Source of the DNA: Pseudomonas flavescens
GTDB taxonomy: Bacteria; Pseudomonadota; Gammaproteobacteria; Pseudomonadales; Pseudomonadaceae
Length of the DNA: 64,000 bases
NCBI RefSeq assembly: GCF_013408425.1
Contig: NZ_JACBYV010000001.1
Span: forward strand, 4,154,001-4,218,000
Reading direction: 5' to 3'
Shown: in pieces, positions 42,842-51,904 of the stretch
How positions within the stretch are numbered: position 1 is the stretch's first letter
How the letters are laid out: each line of letters starts with the position of its first letter
The notes under the pieces: generated by a model
Seen by the model: only the letters and a program-made list of their open reading frames with translations
Databases searched by the model: none
Told to the model about the DNA's origin: nothing
Translations under genes and position numbers: made by a program

Positions 42842-44644
42842 ATGGATAAACAGAGCCCCCACCTTTTGCTCCGCGTCCCGACGCCGACCAAGCAGGGCCT
42901 GACTTTCTGCGACGCCACGCCACGTGACCTGAAACGCTGGATCGCCGGCCTGCCCAAGGCCAACATCGGTGAAACCGCGCGCCAGTTGTACCAGGCGCTG
43001 ATCGAGCTCAACCAGTTGCTGACCCCCTCGGACAACCGTCTGCAACTGCTCGAGCTGTTGCGGCCCGAGGTGTACTTCGTCTGTCAGCATCTGGAGCGCC
43101 ACTTCCTCAACCAGGCCATCGTCCTCGACGAGCGCCCGCGCAAGGTGGCCAATCTGTGCCAGGCCCTGCAGAACCACCTGGCCATCGGCTACAAGCTGAT
43201 CATTTCACGCCTCGCCGCCCAGCCGAACCGTGAACGCAACCAACTGCTCGGCACCGCGCTGCAGCGTGCCGTTCACAGCCTCAATGGCCCGCTGATTCGT
43301 ACCAGCCAGCTGTACTGTCCGGTCCCCGAGGGGCTGTGGCTGGAGCTGCACCAGCTTTACCTGATCGCTCATCAGCAGGACCTCCACAAGGTGGTGATCC
43401 GCGACCCGCTGGCGCGCCACACCCAGGGGCTGAGCGTCGAGCAGAGTTACATCGTGGCGCTGCTGATCGGCTGCTCACGCTGCAACCAGATGCGCCAGAG
43501 CGCCATCGCCCGTCTGGCCGAAGCACTGGAAGCTTGGAGCACACTGATCAACCTGCAGGCTGGCGGCCATCCATCGAGCATCTTTGCCGTCGCCCCCCAG
43601 CTGGACGGGCCGCCGCGCTATACCTCGCTGTTCCAGCCAAGCGAGTTGCAAGGCGCCCTGGGTATCGACCCGACACCGCTGGTCAATGCCATCAAGGACC
43701 ACCTGCATCTGCTGCCCGAGGAAAGAAGCCAGTCGCGCCTGCCCGTGCCGGATGGCTTCACCATCGACATGCTGCAGCATGCCGCTGCAGCCTGGGGCGA
43801 CATTTCCGAGCGCACCTTCCAGCGCACCCAGGGCACTGGCAGCATGACCCTGTGCATCGGCATGAGCGCCTTGAACTACTACCTGGCCAACGGCCGGGCA
43901 TTCAGCGAGATCCTCAAGCAGCCGATAGAAACCACCGCTTCGTTCAAGCCGGTCAGCAGCGAACCGGATATCTGGTCCAACGCCCCGGACGCACGGCGCG
44001 GCACCGAGTGGGAACATGGTCTGCCGTTCGAGGAAATCGAATACCCCAAGCCCGTCGAGGACCAGGAACAATCGGCCTCCGGGGCGGGCGAAGGCTTCCC
44101 GAGCTACACGCTGTCGATCGTCAACCACAGCCCTGGCGGCTATTGCCTGTCCTGGCCGAAGGAAGTGCCCAACCAGCTGCAGGCCGGTGAACTGCTGGGC
44201 ATCCGAGACAACCCGCAGCAGAGCTGGAGCGTGGCCGTAGTACGCTGGATTCGCCAGGTACGCGGTGGCGGCACGCAGATGGGCATCGAACTGATCGCCC
44301 CACACGCGCAATCCTGCGGCCTGCAACTGGTACGCAAGGCAGAACAGAACAGCCAGTACCTGCGCGCCCTGCTGCTCCCGGAAATCTCCGCCATTTCCCG
44401 CCCGGCCACACTGATCACGCCACGCCTGCCTTTCCAGGAAGGTAGCAAGGTGCTGATCAACATCAGTGGCAAGGAGCGCCGCGCCGTGCTCAGCCAGAAA
44501 CAGGCCAGCACCGGCAGTTTCAGCCAGTTCGAGTATCACGATCTCGAGCAGAAAAGCGTCGATCACGCGACCTCCGTCACAGCCTCCGGAACCCACCGGC
44601 CGGCCGGGGAGGAAGACTTTGACTCACTCTGGAAGTCGCTGTAG
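42842..44644 (+). CDS. fimW: PilZ-type c-di-GMP effector FimW
   Basis: 600 residues. The long helical N-terminal part (about 1-310) is unlike typical PilZ proteins. A PilZ-like beta-barrel signature NHSPGG (428-433, NxSxxG) followed by WSVAVVRWIRQVRGGGTQMGIELI is present, and a candidate RxxxR is at 324-328 (RTFQR). Position between psd and fimX matches P. aeruginosa PA4958, FimW, which localises to cell poles on surface contact and promotes type IV pilus deployment. ATG 42842 follows a TTG at 42839 with GGAG nearby, so the start may be one codon earlier. Confidence 0.85.
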   Translation: MDKQSPHLLLRVPTPTKQGLTFCDATPRDLKRWIAGLPKANIGETARQLYQALIELNQLLTPSDNRLQLLELLRPEVYFVCQHLERHFLNQAIVLDERPRKVANLCQALQNHLAIGYKLIISRLAAQPNRERNQLLGTALQRAVHSLNGPLIRTSQLYCPVPEGLWLELHQLYLIAHQQDLHKVVIRDPLARHTQGLSVEQSYIVALLIGCSRCNQMRQSAIARLAEALEAWSTLINLQAGGHPSSIFAVAPQLDGPPRYTSLFQPSELQGALGIDPTPLVNAIKDHLHLLPEERSQSRLPVPDGFTIDMLQHAAAAWGDISERTFQRTQGTGSMTLCIGMSALNYYLANGRAFSEILKQPIETTASFKPVSSEPDIWSNAPDARRGTEWEHGLPFEEIEYPKPVEDQEQSASGAGEGFPSYTLSIVNHSPGGYCLSWPKEVPNQLQAGELLGIRDNPQQSWSVAVVRWIRQVRGGGTQMGIELIAPHAQSCGLQLVRKAEQNSQYLRALLLPEISAISRPATLITPRLPFQEGSKVLINISGKERRAVLSQKQASTGSFSQFEYHDLEQKSVDHATSVTASGTHRPAGEEDFDSLWKSL

Positions 44645-44647
44645 ATT

Positions 44648-44664
44648 GCGGGAAACCCTCCCGC
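44648..44664 (+). terminator. Attenuator-like hairpin between fimW and fimX
   Basis: GCGGGA / TCCCGC stem with a 5-base loop followed by a pyrimidine-rich stretch (CTTCTTCTGCTGTCTT). It may reduce read-through from fimW into fimX. Confidence 0.45.
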
Positions 44665-44701
44665 CTTCTTCTGCTGTCTTATCGCAGATTCGACCTCGCT
44701 A

Positions 44702-46765
44702 ATGGCCATCGAAAAGAAAACCATCCGCCTGCTGATTCTCGAAGATTCGCAGAATGAGGCAGAGCGTCTCGTCAGCCTGTTCCGTAATGCCGGTAACGCG
44801 ACCCGTGTACATCGGCTGATCTCCAGCGAGGATCTGCTCGAAGCCCTCAAGCACAATTGGGATCTGCTGATCTGCGCCCCCGTCAGCGAATGCCTGGAGC
44901 CCCACGAAGCGCTCTCCTGCATTCGTCATCAGGGCAAGGACATTCCGGTCATTCTGCTGCTGGCCGACAACGAGCCCGACAGCGTCACCGAGGCGCTGAT
45001 GCTGGGTGCTCAGGATGCGTTGCCTCAGGGCGAGGACGAGCGCCTGGTGCTGGTGGCCCGTCGCGAGCTGGTCAACCTCGAGGAACGCCGCGCCCGCCGC
45101 GCCGCCGAGGTAGCCCTGCGCGAAGCGGAGAAGCGCTGCCAGCTGCTGCTGGACAGCTCGGTGGATGCCATCGCCTATGTGCACGACGGCATGCACATCT
45201 ATGCCAACCGCGCCTACCTCGAGCTGTTCGGCTTCGACGACGCCGAAGAACTGGAAGGCCTGCCGATGATCGACCTGATCGGCAGCGCCGACCAGGGTGC
45301 CTTCAAGGACTTCCTGAAAAACTATCAGCATCTGGACGATCACGAGTTGTCCTGTGCAGGTGTGCGCACCGACGAAAGCACGTTCTCGGCGCGCGTCACC
45401 CTCTCCCCCGCAGCCTACGACGGTGAGCCCTGCATCCAGGCAGTGATCCGCGCCGAAAGCGGCAACGCCGAACTGGAAGAGAAGCTGCGGGAGATCAGCA
45501 GCCTGGATCTGGTCACCGGCCTGTATAACCGCGCCCACTTCATCGAGCTGATGGATACCGCAGCGCATCGCGCGGTGAACGACGAACAGCCGGCGAGCCT
45601 GGCCTACATTCGCGTCGATCGCTATGCCGCCCTGCTTGCCGAAATGGGCCTGGGCGCCATCGATCTGCTGCTGACCGACCTCGCCGGCATGCTGCGCACG
45701 CATTTCCCGCAGGATGCCCATCTGGCGCGCTTCGGCGACGATGTGTTCGCCGTTCTGCAAGCGGGCATGACACCGCAGCAACAGCGCCCGCAACTCGAGG
45801 CCCTGCTGCGCAAGGCCGAGACGCACCTGTTCGACATCAACGGACGCACCGCACAAACCACCCTGTCGATCGGCGTTGCCGGCCTCAACGACACCACGCC
45901 CAAGGCAGGTGAAGTGATCGACCGCGCGCAGCGCTGCGCCGATCAGATCGACGAGCCGGGCACCCTCAAACTGTTCGACCCGGCCGAGGAACTGGCCGCA
46001 GCAGCCAGCCGCGGCAGTGTCGTGGCGATGGTGCAGCAGGCGCTGGAACAGAACAGCTTCCGCCTGTTGTTCCAGCCGGTCATCAGCCTGCGAGGCGATG
46101 AGCACGAACACTACGAAGTGCTGCTGCGCCTGCTCAGCCCATCCGGTCAGGAAGTCCCGCCCGGGGAATTCCTGGCCGTGGCCAGGGACTCGGGAATGGG
46201 TGAGAAGATCGACCGCTGGGTGATCCTCAGCTCGATCAAACTACTCGCCGACCACCGTTCCAAAGGGCACGCGACACGCCTGTTCGTGCACCTGTCCAGC
46301 GCCAGCCTGCAGGATCAGACGCTGCTGCCCTGGCTCAGTGTCGCCCTGAAGGCCGCGCGCCTGCCTTCCGATGCCCTGGTATTCCAGTTCAGCGAACCGG
46401 ATGCCATTGCCTACCTGAAACAGGTGAAAGCGCTGACCCACGGCCTCAAGGATCTGCACTGCCATATCGCCCTGAGTCAGTTCGGCTGCGCGCTGAACCC
46501 GTTCAATACGCTCAGGCACCTGCCCGTCGACTTCGTCAAGGTGGATGGCTCCTTCGCCAAGGACCTCAGCGATCCGGCCAATCAGGAAGCGCTGAAGACC
46601 ATGCTCGCCAGCCTGCATAGCCAGGCCAAGCTGACCATCGTGCCGTTCGTGGAGTCCGCCAGCGTCCTCGCCACCCTGTGGCAAGCCGGCACGAACTACA
46701 TTCAGGGTTACTACCTGCAGGGTCCGAGTCAGTCGATGGATTACAACTTCTCGTCAGACGATTGA
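44702..46765 (+). CDS. fimX: Type IV pilus c-di-GMP receptor FimX (REC-PAS-GGDEF-EAL)
   Basis: 687 residues. REC-like domain (about 8-125) in which the phosphoacceptor position appears to be Ala59 in WDLLICAP; PAS domain (about 145-255); degenerate GGDEF (GDDVF at 345-349) and degenerate EAL (EVLLRL at 472-477). The enzyme motifs are both broken, so it should bind c-di-GMP through the EAL pocket rather than make or cleave it, as known for P. aeruginosa FimX (PA4959). It drives pilus assembly and twitching at the leading pole. It lies 57 bases after fimW and faces serB. Confidence 0.93.
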   Translation: MAIEKKTIRLLILEDSQNEAERLVSLFRNAGNATRVHRLISSEDLLEALKHNWDLLICAPVSECLEPHEALSCIRHQGKDIPVILLLADNEPDSVTEALMLGAQDALPQGEDERLVLVARRELVNLEERRARRAAEVALREAEKRCQLLLDSSVDAIAYVHDGMHIYANRAYLELFGFDDAEELEGLPMIDLIGSADQGAFKDFLKNYQHLDDHELSCAGVRTDESTFSARVTLSPAAYDGEPCIQAVIRAESGNAELEEKLREISSLDLVTGLYNRAHFIELMDTAAHRAVNDEQPASLAYIRVDRYAALLAEMGLGAIDLLLTDLAGMLRTHFPQDAHLARFGDDVFAVLQAGMTPQQQRPQLEALLRKAETHLFDINGRTAQTTLSIGVAGLNDTTPKAGEVIDRAQRCADQIDEPGTLKLFDPAEELAAAASRGSVVAMVQQALEQNSFRLLFQPVISLRGDEHEHYEVLLRLLSPSGQEVPPGEFLAVARDSGMGEKIDRWVILSSIKLLADHRSKGHATRLFVHLSSASLQDQTLLPWLSVALKAARLPSDALVFQFSEPDAIAYLKQVKALTHGLKDLHCHIALSQFGCALNPFNTLRHLPVDFVKVDGSFAKDLSDPANQEALKTMLASLHSQAKLTIVPFVESASVLATLWQAGTNYIQGYYLQGPSQSMDYNFSSDD

Positions 46766-46767
46766 GC

Positions 46768-46794
46768 CAACGGGGCAGCCTGGCCGCCCCGTTG
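46768..46794. terminator. Bidirectional hairpin between fimX and serB
   Basis: Perfect 9-bp stem CAACGGGGC / GCCCCGTTG three bases after the fimX stop and 15 bases from the serB stop. No clear U-tract on either strand. Confidence 0.6.
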
Positions 46795-46808
46795 CAGCTG
46801 CATCTCGC

Positions 46809-48023
46809 TTACCGCTGACCGTCGCGGTCGCGGAAACCCAGCAGATAAAGAAGGCCGTCCAGGCCCAGGGTGGAGATCGCCTGCTTGGCCGATTGCTTGA
46901 CCAGCGGCTTGGCCCGGAATGCCACACCCAGCCCGGCAATGGCCAGCATCGGCAGGTCATTGGCGCCATCGCCGACGGCAATGGTCTGTTCCAGACGCAA
47001 ACCCTCCTTGTGCGCCAGCTCGCGCAACAGGTCAGCCTTGCGCTGCGCATCGACGATCGGCTCGATGGCCACACCGGTGACCTTGCCATCGACCACTTCC
47101 AGTTCATTGGCGAACACGTAGTCGATGCCCAGCTTGGCCTGCAGTTGCTTGGCGAAGTAGGTGAAGCCGCCGGACAGAATGGCGGTCTTGTAGCCCAGGC
47201 GCTTGAGCTCGGCGAACAGGTTCTCGGCACCTTCGGTCAGACGCAGCGACGCGCCGATCTCATCCAGCACACCGACATCCAGGCCTTTCAGCAGGGCCAG
47301 GCGCTCCTTGAAGCTGGCGCGGAAGTCCAGCTCGCCACGCATGGCCCGCTCGGTGATTTCCGATACCTGCTCACCGACACCGGCGGCCTTGGCCAGTTCG
47401 TCGATCACTTCCGCCTCGATCAGGGTGGAATCCATGTCGAACACGGCCAGGCGACGATTGCGGCGAAACAGAGAATCGGCCTGAAAGGCGATATCGACGT
47501 TCAGCTCCTGGGCCACGCTGAGAAATTCGGCCCGCAAAGCGGCCGGATCACTCGGCTCGCCACGTACCGAAAACTCGATGCAACCCTTGCCCTGCTCGAC
47601 CGGCATGTCCAGCGGCATACGCCCGGACAGTCGGTCGATATGGTCGATATTCAACCCGTACCGGGCGGTGATCGCACTGACGCGCTGCAACTGCTCGGCG
47701 GTGACCTTGCGGGTCAGCAGCGTCACGCTGTGGCGTGCCTTGCCCTGCCCGGCCACCCAGTTCTGGTAATCGTCTTCCGATACCGGCGTGAACCGCACCT
47801 GCTGGTCGAGCTTGTAGGCGGTGAAGAGGATGTCCTTGAGCACCGAGGACGCGCGCTCGGTATCGGGAATTTCCACCAGGATGCCGAAAGACAGCGTGTC
47901 GTGGATGACCGCCTGGCCGATATCGAGAATGTTCACGCCACCTTGGGCCAGTACGCCGGTAATGGCAGCCGTGAGGCCGGGCCGATCTTCACCGGTAATG
48001 TTGATCAGGACGATTTCGCGCAA
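46809..48023 (-). CDS. serB: Phosphoserine phosphatase
   Basis: 404 residues, starting at TTG 48023 with GGAG six bases upstream. Two ACT-type regulatory regions (INITGEDRPGLTAAITGVL at the N-terminus, then a second near 95-175) precede the HAD phosphatase with nucleophile DMDST (196-200) and GDGANDLPML. It catalyses the last step of serine synthesis. It is divergent from the YtjB-like gene, as serB and smp/ytjB are in E. coli. Confidence 0.96.
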   Translation of the reverse strand: MREIVLINITGEDRPGLTAAITGVLAQGGVNILDIGQAVIHDTLSFGILVEIPDTERASSVLKDILFTAYKLDQQVRFTPVSEDDYQNWVAGQGKARHSVTLLTRKVTAEQLQRVSAITARYGLNIDHIDRLSGRMPLDMPVEQGKGCIEFSVRGEPSDPAALRAEFLSVAQELNVDIAFQADSLFRRNRRLAVFDMDSTLIEAEVIDELAKAAGVGEQVSEITERAMRGELDFRASFKERLALLKGLDVGVLDEIGASLRLTEGAENLFAELKRLGYKTAILSGGFTYFAKQLQAKLGIDYVFANELEVVDGKVTGVAIEPIVDAQRKADLLRELAHKEGLRLEQTIAVGDGANDLPMLAIAGLGVAFRAKPLVKQSAKQAISTLGLDGLLYLLGFRDRDGQR

Positions 48024-48203
48024 GGCGTACTCCGGAGCTCGCAGGACTAAGAACGGTCTGCCGAACGGCGATGTGCAGCAGGGCCGGTGAAAAAACGCAC
48101 ATTCTAACCACTTTCAATGCCTTCCGGACACGCGCGGCGCTTTGCCCTGCGCGGGTCGCTCGCTATACTGCGCCGCATCTACAGTCGACAAGAGCCGAGC
48201 TCT

Positions 48204-49727
48204 GTGAACCGGCCCGCCCCCGTAAAACCCGATAACTTCTTCCTTCTGCTCTTCCGTGCACTGCGCCAACGTCGCGTGCCGCTGGCATTGCGCGTCGTCA
48301 GTCACAGCTTGCTGCTGGTGGCCATGGCGCTGGTGATCTATGCCTGGGTCATCGGCATGCAGTTCAAGCAGGCCATGCAGCAGCAGGCCGAAGCACTGGG
48401 CAGCAGCCTGATCACGCAGACGGCTGCCTCGGCCACCGAACTGCTGGTGTCCAACGACATCCTCAGCCTCAACGTGCTGCTCAACAACCTGGTGAAGAAC
48501 CCGCTGGTGGCGCACGCGGCCATTTACAGCGTCGACAACCGCATCCTTGCGGAAGCCGGCACCCGCCCCAGCAAGAGCATGCTCGGCGAGACCGAGGGCC
48601 TGTACTCCACGCCGATCACTTTCCAGGAGGTGATGGCCGGGCAGTTGCGCATCAGCCTGGACATGCAGCAATTCCAGCAGCCAATGACCATCAGCCTGCA
48701 GAGCATGGGCATCCTCAGCCTCATCCTGCTGGCGCTGACGCTGTCGCTGAGCCTGCGCCTGGGCCGACAGATCTCCACGCCACTGATGCAGATGCGGGTC
48801 TGGCTGCGTGACCCTGATGATTACGCCCCGGGCGCCAATCGCCAGGACGAGATTGGCGACCTGGCGCGGCAGCTGCAGGCTCGCCTCGCGCCGGTAAAAC
48901 CGGAGCCCGAGCCGGAGCCAGAGCCGGAATTCGACGACCTGGACGAGCAGTTCCTGCACGACGAGGATGACGAAGAAGTGGATCGCCGCGACGATCCGCA
49001 GTTCGAAGTTCGCGACCTGCGCGACAGTCGCTTCGATACCGACGATTACGATCCGCCAAGCCGCAGACGCGGTGAAGACACCGATGACGATGCCTTCGCC
49101 GATCTGTATGACCGCGATGAGACGCCTGCCCACATCCCTCCAGCGGCACCTGCTGCGCCGCAGAAGAGTGCCGTATTGGCGGTCCAGCTGGGCGCTCAGG
49201 AGCAACTGCGCCGTTTGCCGCGTACCCGCCTGATGGAGCTTCTGGAAAGCTACCGCAACTGCCTGGACAAGGCCGCGGCGCTTTACAAGGCTCAGCTGTA
49301 CACCCTCAACGATGGCAGCAGCCTGATGCTCTTCCACCATCAGGACAGCCAGGACGACTACCTGACTCACGCCATCTGCTGCGGTGAACTGCTGCGCGCA
49401 CTGGGCCACGCCCTGCAGATCGAAGTTGCCGACAGCGGCATCACCCTGCACCTGCAACTCGGCCTGACCCTGGGTGAAGACCTGCAGGGCCTCAGCCAAG
49501 GCGACCTGCTGTTGAGCGAAACCGCACAGGATGCCCTGGCCCTGTCTCAGCACAGCCGCAACCTGCTGCTGGTGGAACGACGCGTAGGCGAAGACGCCAC
49601 GCTGCGCCAGCGCGCCCGTATCCGTGCCATCGCCAGCCCCGAGGGCGCCAGCTGCGTCGAGCGCCTGCTCGATCCGTATCCGGCGCTGCTCGAACGTCAG
49701 ATGGCCAGGCTGCGCGAAGAGCGCTAG
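48204..49727 (+). CDS. AhpA/YtjB-family membrane protein with a cyclase-like C-terminal domain
   Basis: 507 residues from GTG 48204. TM1 at about 33-52, a periplasmic domain (53-165), TM2 (166-186), a HAMP-like segment (187-230), a very acidic linker containing an EP repeat (232-310), and a C-terminal domain (about 322-478). The last resembles a class III nucleotidyl cyclase fold (LMELLESYRNCLDKAAALY, TLNDGSSLMLFHHQDS, ITLHLQLGLTLGED) but the metal-binding Asp near the start is missing, so it is probably non-catalytic; this is inference. N-terminal half and serB neighbour match YtjB/Smp. Function unknown. Confidence 0.8.
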   Translation: MNRPAPVKPDNFFLLLFRALRQRRVPLALRVVSHSLLLVAMALVIYAWVIGMQFKQAMQQQAEALGSSLITQTAASATELLVSNDILSLNVLLNNLVKNPLVAHAAIYSVDNRILAEAGTRPSKSMLGETEGLYSTPITFQEVMAGQLRISLDMQQFQQPMTISLQSMGILSLILLALTLSLSLRLGRQISTPLMQMRVWLRDPDDYAPGANRQDEIGDLARQLQARLAPVKPEPEPEPEPEFDDLDEQFLHDEDDEEVDRRDDPQFEVRDLRDSRFDTDDYDPPSRRRGEDTDDDAFADLYDRDETPAHIPPAAPAAPQKSAVLAVQLGAQEQLRRLPRTRLMELLESYRNCLDKAAALYKAQLYTLNDGSSLMLFHHQDSQDDYLTHAICCGELLRALGHALQIEVADSGITLHLQLGLTLGEDLQGLSQGDLLLSETAQDALALSQHSRNLLLVERRVGEDATLRQRARIRAIASPEGASCVERLLDPYPALLERQMARLREER

Positions 49728-49737
49728 GCCCCCGTGG

Positions 49738-49763
49738 GGTGGATGGCGCCTTTCTCATCCACC
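49738..49763. repeat. Small inverted repeat after the YtjB-like gene
   Basis: GGTGGATG / CATCCACC with a 10-base loop; similar short repeats are common between Pseudomonas genes. The rest of the 207-bp gap to ssuF shows no gene. Confidence 0.45.
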
Positions 49764-49891
49764 ATCGCGCCAGCGAAGCGGTGAACAAGGGGGCGGCGTC
49801 TTCCCCATCAATACCCGTTACGCAACTGACACGAGGAGTCTGCAGGCAACGCGCAGCTCGGACTGTGAATGGGGCATTACCTAGCAGGCAC

Positions 49892-49920
49892 GAAAAGGCC
49901 GGCGCAAGGCCGGCCGTTTT
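49892..49920. terminator. Terminator at the end of the ssu operon
   Basis: GGCCGGC GCAAG GCCGGCC stem (49897-49915) flanked by AAAA on the left and TTTT on the right, so it can work for both directions; it lies 20 bases beyond the ssuF stop. Confidence 0.8.
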
Positions 49921-49934
49921 CCCGCGCGAAGCGA

Positions 49935-50150
49935 TCAGAGCTTGGCGATGGACACCTCAGTGGACTTGACGAACGCGATCACTTCGCTGCCCACGCCCAG
50001 TTCCAGCTCGCGCACGGAACGGGTGGTGATCACCGAAGTAACGATGCCGGCTGCGGTCTGCACGTCGATTTCCGACAGCACGTCGCCCTCGACGATTTCC
50101 TTGATGGTGCCTTTGAACTGGTTACGGACGTTGATGGCTTTAATGGTCAT
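49935..50150 (-). CDS. ssuF: Molbindin-like TOBE-domain protein SsuF
   Basis: 71 residues forming a single TOBE/MOP domain (AINVRNQFKGTIKEIVEGDVLSEIDVQTAAGIVTSVIT). In P. putida SsuF is required for growth on aromatic sulfonates and sulfate esters and is proposed to bind an oxyanion such as molybdate or sulfate. It is the last gene of the ssu operon, separated from ssuB by a heptad repeat element. Confidence 0.92.
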   Translation of the reverse strand: MTIKAINVRNQFKGTIKEIVEGDVLSEIDVQTAAGIVTSVITTRSVRELELGVGSEVIAFVKSTEVSIAKL

Positions 50151-50176
50151 GTCGAATTTCTCCTAGGGTCGAATTT

Positions 50177-50258
50177 AGCTGCAAGTCTCAAGCTGCAAGC
50201 GACAACAGAGCGCCTGGGCTTTTTACTTGCAGCTTGTGGCTTGAAGCTTGTCGCTGCT
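50177..50258. repeat. CAAGCNN heptad inverted repeat, copy C
   Basis: The clearest copy: left arm AGTCTCAAGCTGCAAGCGAC, right arm GCTTGTGGCTTGAAGCTTGT; reversed, the right arm again reads CAAGC every seven bases. It fills the ssuB-ssuF gap inside an operon, so it is transcribed and can fold. Confidence 0.6.
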
Positions 50259-51059
50259 TTAAAGCGCCCAACGCAGTTGCGTCGGGAGCGGTGAAACGGG
50301 ATCGGGCTGCGGTGGCAGCTCGGGCAGTTGCAGAACACGATTGAGCACCTCGGCTTCCAGCGAAGCCAGGCGTGCCGAGCCCTTGTTACGGGGGCGCGGC
50401 AGATTCACGTCCAGATCCAGGCCAACCTGACCGTCTTCGATCAGAATGACCCGGTCAGCGGTGGCAACGGCCTCGCTGACGTCGTGGGTGACCAGCAGTA
50501 CGGTAAAACCGTGCTTCTGCCAGAGGCCCTCGATCAGTTGCTGCATTTCGATACGGGTCAGGGCATCCAGAGCCCCCAGGGGCTCGTCGAGCAGCAGCAG
50601 GCGCGGCTCGTGAATCAATGCACGGGCCAGGGCCACGCGCTGCTTCTGGCCACCGGACAGCGCCGCCGGCCACTCATTGGCACGCTCGCCGAGACCGACA
50701 GCTTCCAGCACCTGCTGGGCCTTGGGTCGCCAGTCACCGGTCAACCCGAGGCCGACGTTGTCGATCACGCGCTTCCACGGCAGCAGGCGCGCTTCCTGAA
50801 ACATCAGACGGGTATCTTCACGGGTCGCCGCCAACGTGCCGTTACCGGCCAGCAGCTCACCGCCAGTAGGCTGGTCGAGGCCAGCGAGCAGACGCAGCAA
50901 GGTGCTCTTGCCGCAACCACTGCGTCCGACCACGGCAACGAACTGGCCCGAAGGGATGCGCAGGTCGATGTCCTTGAGTACCTGGCGCTCGCCAAAGGAT
51001 TTCTGAATGCCGCGAATGGTCAGCGGCGTGCCTCGCTTGAGGCTATGCAGAGCGGTCAT
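50259..51059 (-). CDS. ssuB: Aliphatic sulfonate ABC transporter ATPase SsuB
   Basis: 266 residues: Walker [10 protein letters not shown], signature [15 protein letters not shown], Walker [18 protein letters not shown]-loop [11 protein letters not shown]. It powers sulfonate import with SsuA and SsuC. The start overlaps the ssuC stop by four bases. Confidence 0.96.
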   Translation of the reverse strand: MTALHSLKRGTPLTIRGIQKSFGERQVLKDIDLRIPSGQFVAVVGRSGCGKSTLLRLLAGLDQPTGGELLAGNGTLAATREDTRLMFQEARLLPWKRVIDNVGLGLTGDWRPKAQQVLEAVGLGERANEWPAALSGGQKQRVALARALIHEPRLLLLDEPLGALDALTRIEMQQLIEGLWQKHGFTVLLVTHDVSEAVATADRVILIEDGQVGLDLDVNLPRPRNKGSARLASLEAEVLNRVLQLPELPPQPDPVSPLPTQLRWAL

Positions 51060-51850
51060 TTGGCACCTGCCTTGGTTTGATAGGCCGGATGCCAGCGCAG
51101 CCAGGCGCGCTCCAGGCCACGGGCAGCGACATCGGCCAGCTTGCCGAGCACCGCATACAGCAGAATCGCCAGCACCACCACGTCGGTCTGCAGGAATTCA
51201 CGGGCGTTCATCGCCAGGTAACCGATGCCGCTGCTGGCGGAAATGGTTTCGGCGACGATCAGGGTCAGCCACATCAGCCCGAGGGCGAAGCGCACACCGA
51301 CCAGAATCGATGGCAGCGCACCGGGCAGGATCACCTGACGGAACAGCGCGAAGCCGGACAGACCATAGCTGCGCGACATTTCCACTAGCGCCGGATCGAC
51401 GTTGCGGATGCCGTGGTAGGTGTTCAGGTAGATCGGGAACAGCGTGCCAAGAGCGACCAGGAAGATCTTCGCGCTTTCGTCGATGCCGAACCACAGAATA
51501 ACCAGCGGAATGAGCGCCAGGTGCGGCACGTTGCGGATCATCTGCACCGAGCTGTCGATCAGGCGCTCGCCCCATTTCGACAAGCCGGTGATGAAGCCCA
51601 GGGCCAGACCGATGCCCCCACCAATGGCGAAACCAACCCCTGCGCGCCAGCCACTGATCGCCAGGTGGGTCCAGATCTCGCCACTGGAAAGCAGCTGCCA
51701 GCCGGCCTCGAACACCGCGCTGGGCGCCGGCAGAATGCGCGTGGACAGCAGCCCCAGGGCGACCGAACCCTGCCAGGCAACCAGCAGCGCCACGGGCAGT
51801 GCCCAGGGCGCCAGGCGCAGGGCCAGGCTATGGAAAGACGTGTTGCTCAT
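51056..51850 (-). CDS. ssuC: Sulfonate ABC transporter permease SsuC
   Basis: 264 residues from ATG 51850. About six membrane helices and the BPD_transp_1 coupling motif near [26 protein letters not shown] (EAA-like loop). It forms the membrane channel of SsuABC. An in-frame start five codons earlier is weaker. Confidence 0.95.
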   Translation of the reverse strand: MSNTSFHSLALRLAPWALPVALLVAWQGSVALGLLSTRILPAPSAVFEAGWQLLSSGEIWTHLAISGWRAGVGFAIGGGIGLALGFITGLSKWGERLIDSSVQMIRNVPHLALIPLVILWFGIDESAKIFLVALGTLFPIYLNTYHGIRNVDPALVEMSRSYGLSGFALFRQVILPGALPSILVGVRFALGLMWLTLIVAETISASSGIGYLAMNAREFLQTDVVVLAILLYAVLGKLADVAARGLERAWLRWHPAYQTKAGAK

Positions 51851-51904
51851 TTCATACCTCAACAATCATCACGGGATGGCCGGGCGTCCACGCCCGGCAG
51901 CGTT

